This document shows, piece by piece, positions 4,694 through 6,498 of a stretch of DNA of 6,498 nt. The notes under the pieces are model-generated. The model was not told the DNA's origin, did no database searches, and saw only the letters and a program-made list of their open reading frames with translations. This DNA is from Spirochaetia bacterium (GTDB taxonomy: Bacteria > Spirochaetota > Spirochaetia > Treponematales > Breznakiellaceae). Location: NCBI GenBank assembly GCA_026002265.1, contig BOBG01000112.1:1-6498 (forward strand). The letters run 5' to 3'. The number at the start of each line of letters is the position of its first letter. The stretch's first letter is position 1. The position numbers and the translations under genes are program-made.

Positions 4694-6498
4694 TCAATAT
4701 AATCTCGTAAGATAGGTACTGAAAGAAGGAATATAGGTTACCAAAAATACCACCGCTAATTGAATAATTAAAAATGGCAAAACATACCGGGACGTTTGCA
4801 GAAATGGCTTTTCAAATCGATAACTGGCAAGGAATAAGTTGAGTCCGACCGGCGGAGTGATAAAGCCGGCTTCCATGTTAATCAGGAAAATAATTCCCAA
4901 ATGCACCGGATCGATGCCATACGCTGCACCCAGCGGCATAATTAACGGCAGTACAATCAGTATCGCTGAAAAAATATCTACTAAACAGCCGACCACCAAC
5001 AGAGCAAGGTTAAGCACCAGCAGAAAAACATATTTGGAAGAAATGGCCGTCTGCATCCATTGTGCAAAACGGTAAGGCGCCTGTGTGTCAATTATATAGT
5101 AGGACAAGGCTTGCGAAAGGGCGAGAATCGAAAGAATGCCGCCGATAATGGGAATAGCTTTTTTAAAAACCCGGATAATCTCGCCAAGTTTAATATCCCG
5201 GTATATAAAAACTTCCGCCACAAAGATATAAAGTGCCGCAGCCGCGCCGATTTCTACCAATGACAAAATACCGGAAAAATAGCCAATGATAAGGAGAAAA
5301 GGAAGCAGTATTTCTAAAAGTGAATTCTTAAGTGCTTTCCCTGCTTTCTTCAGGCTAAAAGCTTCCACGGGAATCTTCGCTTTAACCGAAATGACGATAC
5401 CAAAAATAATAGTCGCGGCCACCAGAATCAGTCCCGGAATAAATCCGCCCAGAAAAAGATGAATGGTATTAGTTTGAGTCGTTGCACCTACGAGAAATAT
5501 AGCCAAACTCGGCGGGAAAAGAAGACCGATAGAGCCTGAAGCTGTGAGGAGTCCGATAGAAAATTTTTGAGAATAATGCCCCTGCTCCGACAAAACCGTG
5601 TAGAGAATGCCCCCTAGCGCAAGGATCGTCACGCCGGATGCACCGGTAAAAGAGGTAAAAAAAGCACAGATAATTACTGTAGCGATAACGAGACCGCCCG
5701 GCAACCACCCGAAAAGACTTTGAAAAGTGTGTACCAACCGTTCCCCCGCACGGCTCTCCGAAAGAATAAAACCGGCCAAAGTAAACAGTGGGATCGCAAC
5801 CATATTATTCTGAGTCAGCGCGGTATATACTTGATTTGAAACAACATCAATTTCACCCCACGATCCTTGAATCAAAATAAGCGCGAGTCCGCCGATGACC
5901 ACAAAGAGAGGTGTTCCAGCCAATGCCGCAAGTATAAGCAGGATAAAGACCGGTGCCCCTAAAAATCCGGCAAGATTTGCAAAATTTTCATTTATAGTGT
6001 AGGCAAAATCCGGAAGCTCAAAGCCCCACACAAGTTTAAAAATCACCGGCAGTGAACAAAAAGTCCCCAGAATCACAGCCAAAACCGGAAGAATCCGCAG
6101 TTTTCCGGAACAATTACTCATCCGGGCAAAACGGAACACCATCACAGCATAACCTATAGGCATAACCAGCGCAAAGACTTGGTCCGGAATAAATCCGATA
6201 ATTTGCCATGGGGAAAGGCCGATTTTGATAAACGAAGCTGAACACCATGCAAAAATCGTAACGATAAACACGGACAGAAGTCCCGTACCTACGTTAATCA
6301 AACGCTTGATTTTCTCGTTATCAAAATATTGAACCAAACCTATAGAAAGATGATTCCCCTGTTTCGTGGTACTCATACCGGAAAGTAGTCCAAGCACCAA
6401 AAGGAGATGGGCAATAAGACCCGGCGAAGATGGAACTCGCGAATGGAAAAATACCCGCATAACGGCTTCCGCGGCCGGCAAAAGTGTAAGAAATATGA
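4694..6498 (-). CDS. Fused TRAP transporter permease DctQ-DctM, 5' end cut by the window
   Basis: This inner-membrane protein couples sodium-driven uptake of organic acids or similar solutes brought by a periplasmic DctP-type binding protein. Numbering is from the TTG at 6481. Residues 1-150 are a DctQ-like four-helix part: AAEAVMRVFF, then SSPGLIAHLLLVLGLLSG and KQGNHLSIGL, a form typical of small TRAP subunits. Residues about 170-595 are a full DctM: AIPLFTLAGFILSES (229-243), AFFTSFTGASGVTILALGG (273-291), GSIGLLFPPSLAIFLVG (316-332) and MEAGFITPPVGLNLFLAS (536-553). The frame stays open past the TTG to the window end, adding IFLTL to what looks like the first membrane helix. The TTG is therefore not the true start, and a few dozen residues are missing. 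No binding-protein gene is present; it may lie upstream of the window. Substrate is unknown. It is the first visible gene of the run, 10 bp before the glycosyltransferase. Confidence 0.92.
   Translation of the reverse strand, partial: IFLTLLPAAEAVMRVFFHSRVPSSPGLIAHLLLVLGLLSGMSTTKQGNHLSIGLVQYFDNEKIKRLINVGTGLLSVFIVTIFAWCSASFIKIGLSPWQIIGFIPDQVFALVMPIGYAVMVFRFARMSNCSGKLRILPVLAVILGTFCSLPVIFKLVWGFELPDFAYTINENFANLAGFLGAPVFILLILAALAGTPLFVVIGGLALILIQGSWGEIDVVSNQVYTALTQNNMVAIPLFTLAGFILSESRAGERLVHTFQSLFGWLPGGLVIATVIICAFFTSFTGASGVTILALGGILYTVLSEQGHYSQKFSIGLLTASGSIGLLFPPSLAIFLVGATTQTNTIHLFLGGFIPGLILVAATIIFGIVISVKAKIPVEAFSLKKAGKALKNSLLEILLPFLLIIGYFSGILSLVEIGAAAALYIFVAEVFIYRDIKLGEIIRVFKKAIPIIGGILSILALSQALSYYIIDTQAPYRFAQWMQTAISSKYVFLLVLNLALLVVGCLVDIFSAILIVLPLIMPLGAAYGIDPVHLGIIFLINMEAGFITPPVGLNLFLASYRFEKPFLQTSRYVLPFLIIQLAVVFLVTYIPSFSTYLTRLY

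Noticed and set aside
6479..6481. TTG as the true start of the TRAP permease
   Set aside because: The frame continues upstream to the window edge with hydrophobic residues (IFLTL) that extend the first DctQ helix, and there is no ribosome binding site before the TTG within the visible bases.

Overview
The window holds five protein genes, all read from the minus strand, so transcription runs from the right edge to the left. In order of transcription they are: a TRAP-type transporter permease with fused small (DctQ) and large (DctM) parts, cut by the right edge; a GT4 glycosyltransferase; two tandem PlsC-type acyltransferases, about 75% identical by hand alignment; and an FAD-dependent oxidoreductase of the phytoene desaturase/retinol saturase superfamily. 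No rRNA, tRNA, CRISPR array, transposase or phage gene was seen.

The first three genes look like one transcription unit. The TRAP stop and glycosyltransferase start are 10 bp apart, and the glycosyltransferase stop and first acyltransferase start are 15 bp apart. The second acyltransferase follows after 97 bp, and the oxidoreductase after about 200 bp. The glycosyltransferase most resembles diacylglycerol glucosyltransferases and related GT4 enzymes, and the PlsC enzymes acylate lysophospholipid-type acceptors. The simplest inference is a membrane glycolipid/phospholipid module placed behind a solute-uptake permease. Whether the oxidoreductase acts on lipids is not shown by the sequence.

The most distinctive non-coding feature is a 39-bp direct tandem repeat (three full units plus a 26-bp partial) between the left acyltransferase and the oxidoreductase. 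Its 14-bp core, GGAGGTCTGACCCC, occurs once more, in the same orientation, just past the oxidoreductase stop. The oxidoreductase gene is therefore bracketed by copies of the same element. A GC-rich hairpin with a T tract on the plus strand lies in the same gap.

The organism cannot be named from this window. A fused DctQM permease, an MgtA-like GT4 enzyme, duplicated PlsC genes, moderate G+C and extragenic repeats would fit a spirochaete of the Treponema group. This is an impression from family resemblance, with low to moderate confidence. No gap without a gene exceeds 300 bp.
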